6,334 nt of DNA from CAZDHT01 sp964505325 (GTDB taxonomy: Bacteria > Planctomycetota > PUPC01): NCBI GenBank assembly GCA_964505325.1, contig CAZDHT010000287.1, positions 1 to 6,334 on the forward strand. The letters run 5' to 3'. Under the pieces are notes generated by a model. It did no database searches, was not told where the DNA came from, and was given only the letters and a program-made list of their open reading frames with translations. A program made the position numbers and the translations under genes. Positions 5,835 through 6,334 of the stretch are shown here, piece by piece; position 1 is the stretch's first letter; each line of letters begins with the position of its first letter.

Positions 5835-5856
5835 GCCGACGGCAGAGGCCGTCGGC
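5835..5856 (+). repeat. Second hairpin, with a competing fold
   Basis: GCCGACGGC (5835-5843) pairs with GCCGTCGGC (5848-5856) around AGAG. Alternatively AAGCCGAC (5833-5840) can pair with GTCGGCTT (5859-5866), which would disrupt this hairpin. It occupies the same place as the hairpin at 1499-1521 after the second gene. Confidence 0.45.
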
Positions 5857-5900
5857 CGGTCGGCTTGGCGTTGCTGGGTCTGAAAAGGAGACGTTCGTAA
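5857..5900 (+). pseudogene. Remnant 3' end of a PEP-CTERM gene
   Basis: In the frame of TAA 5898-5900 the DNA reads VGLALLGLKRRRS and stop, the end of a PEP-CTERM tail without its PEP motif or any body. Bases 5875-5904 are identical over 30 nt to 2750-2779, the end of the third gene and the first bases after its stop. Similarity continues back to about 5857. Upstream it breaks off directly into the hairpins of the previous gene, so it is a duplicated or deletion-derived scrap and has no start codon of its own. Confidence 0.8.
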
Positions 5901-5936
5901 TCACGCGGGGGCACCGAATGCCGTCCTCCCACGTGG
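5901..5936 (+). terminator. Hairpin following the remnant gene end
   Basis: TCACG (5901-5905) pairs with CGTGG (5932-5936, one T:G), then GGGGG (5907-5911) with CTCCC (5926-5930, one G:T), with a C/A mismatch between. It sits exactly where the third gene has its 2776-2817 hairpin. Only the first four bases are shared, so structure is kept while sequence differs. Confidence 0.4.
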
Positions 5937-6334
5937 ATCCCGGTCTGGCGAGGAGAGCGGGCGGGCGCGTTCGCGGCCAGGATGGTACTTGATGGGCCCT
6001 GCGCTGTCCGCGGCCTTTCCGGGATTCCGCCCCTGCACCCTTCTTCTTCCCTGATATGCTCCATTGAAGCCCGGTGAGGCGGACATCCCTATGCGCCGCT
6101 GCGCAGGCAGGAATGCCTGCCACACCAAGCCCGCGTGACAGGCGCTGGGATTCCCCCGCGCTGAGCCAAATCAACAGCGAGAAGCATTATCAAAAACGGC
6201 TTCCTTATTCATCCTCAATAGCGCGACCAGCCCCGGGGCGGGGCCGGCTCGTCAGGGGGCGTGGACTAACGGGCGAGGCAGGTCAGATTCGTGCATTCCG
6301 GCTCCTGCCGGTGTCTGGGGTGCAAGAGGCGTCA
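5937..6334. other. Gene-poor tail of the window
   Basis: I see no supportable gene in these 398 bases on either strand. Open stretches lack a start with a ribosome binding site, and candidate small ORFs stop quickly. There is one short palindrome (6106-6121) and one locally AT-rich patch (about 6185-6220, including ATTATCAAAAA). That patch could hold a promoter for something beyond the window, but I cannot define -35/-10 boxes. The PEP-CTERM cluster seems to end here. Confidence 0.6.
6106..6121. repeat. Short REP-like palindrome
   Basis: GGCAGG (6106-6111) and CCTGCC (6116-6121) form a perfect 6-bp inverted repeat around AATG. The antisense reading contains VWQAFLPAQ, of a kind I recall in spurious ORFs over dispersed palindromes in planctomycetes. 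Whether it is a dispersed family here cannot be told from one copy. Confidence 0.35.

Noticed and set aside
4543..6174. 543-codon open frame on the minus strand
   Set aside because: It covers the caspase-like gene antisense and runs into the gene-poor tail. It has no signal peptide, no family motif and no ribosome binding site I can defend, and its composition (Arg/Gly/Val/Asp-rich) is what high-GC antisense DNA gives.
6181..6225. AT-rich patch with GAAGC/GCTTC 5-bp stem as a terminator or promoter
   Set aside because: The stem is short, its loop is long, no T-run follows, and no paired -35/-10 boxes could be identified.
1..6334. CRISPR array, tRNA or rRNA
   Set aside because: The repeats present are two-copy leaders, hairpins and a single tandem pair, without regular spacers. 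No cloverleaf or rRNA-like segment was seen on either strand.
6291..6334. Possible start of another gene running off the right edge (GTG 6291)
   Set aside because: The frame is open, but there is no convincing ribosome binding site, and the translated stretch is too short to recognise.

Overview
The window is a high-GC stretch carrying a one-directional (+ strand) cluster of secreted proteins. Each ends in a PEP-CTERM sorting tail: PEP motif, hydrophobic span, basic Arg/Lys terminus. PEP-CTERM tails, the high GC, and short palindromic elements whose shadow translations contain words such as 'GTGFQPV' all suggest an environmental planctomycete-like bacterium (Planctomycetota, perhaps Phycisphaerae-related). 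That placement is inference; no rRNA or other phylogenetic marker is present, and the exosortase that would process the tails is not in the window.

Layout. Positions 1-199 hold the 3' end of a PEP-CTERM gene. Positions 289-1458 and 1669-2775 hold two full-length paralogues of it, so at least three tandem copies of one family of unknown function lie head to tail. Their leaders, signal peptides and C-termini are much better conserved than their middles. Positions 3043-4386 encode a secreted papain-fold-type cysteine peptidase candidate (Cys53/His168/Asp194). It is preceded by a 27-codon small ORF whose stop overlaps its start (ATGA). Positions 4561-5790 encode a caspase-like (clan CD) protein whose Cys half precedes its His half, as if the fold were circularly permuted. 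Positions 5857-5900 are a remnant of another PEP-CTERM gene end. Positions 5937-6334 hold no gene that I can support, only a short palindrome.

Shared architecture. Every complete tail from PEP to the last residue is exactly 21 residues long. Every stop codon, including that of the remnant, is followed within about 12 nt by a strong hairpin without a U-tract. Leader DNA, 3' hairpins and gene ends recur as repeats, which points to tandem duplication and recombination. A 69-bp in-frame tandem duplication has doubled the translation-start region of the third paralogue.

Working model (inference): the genes encode exported, exosortase-sorted envelope or extracellular proteins, two of them likely cysteine peptidases. 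The hairpins would let each gene end or stabilise its own transcript. I could not identify convincing promoters.
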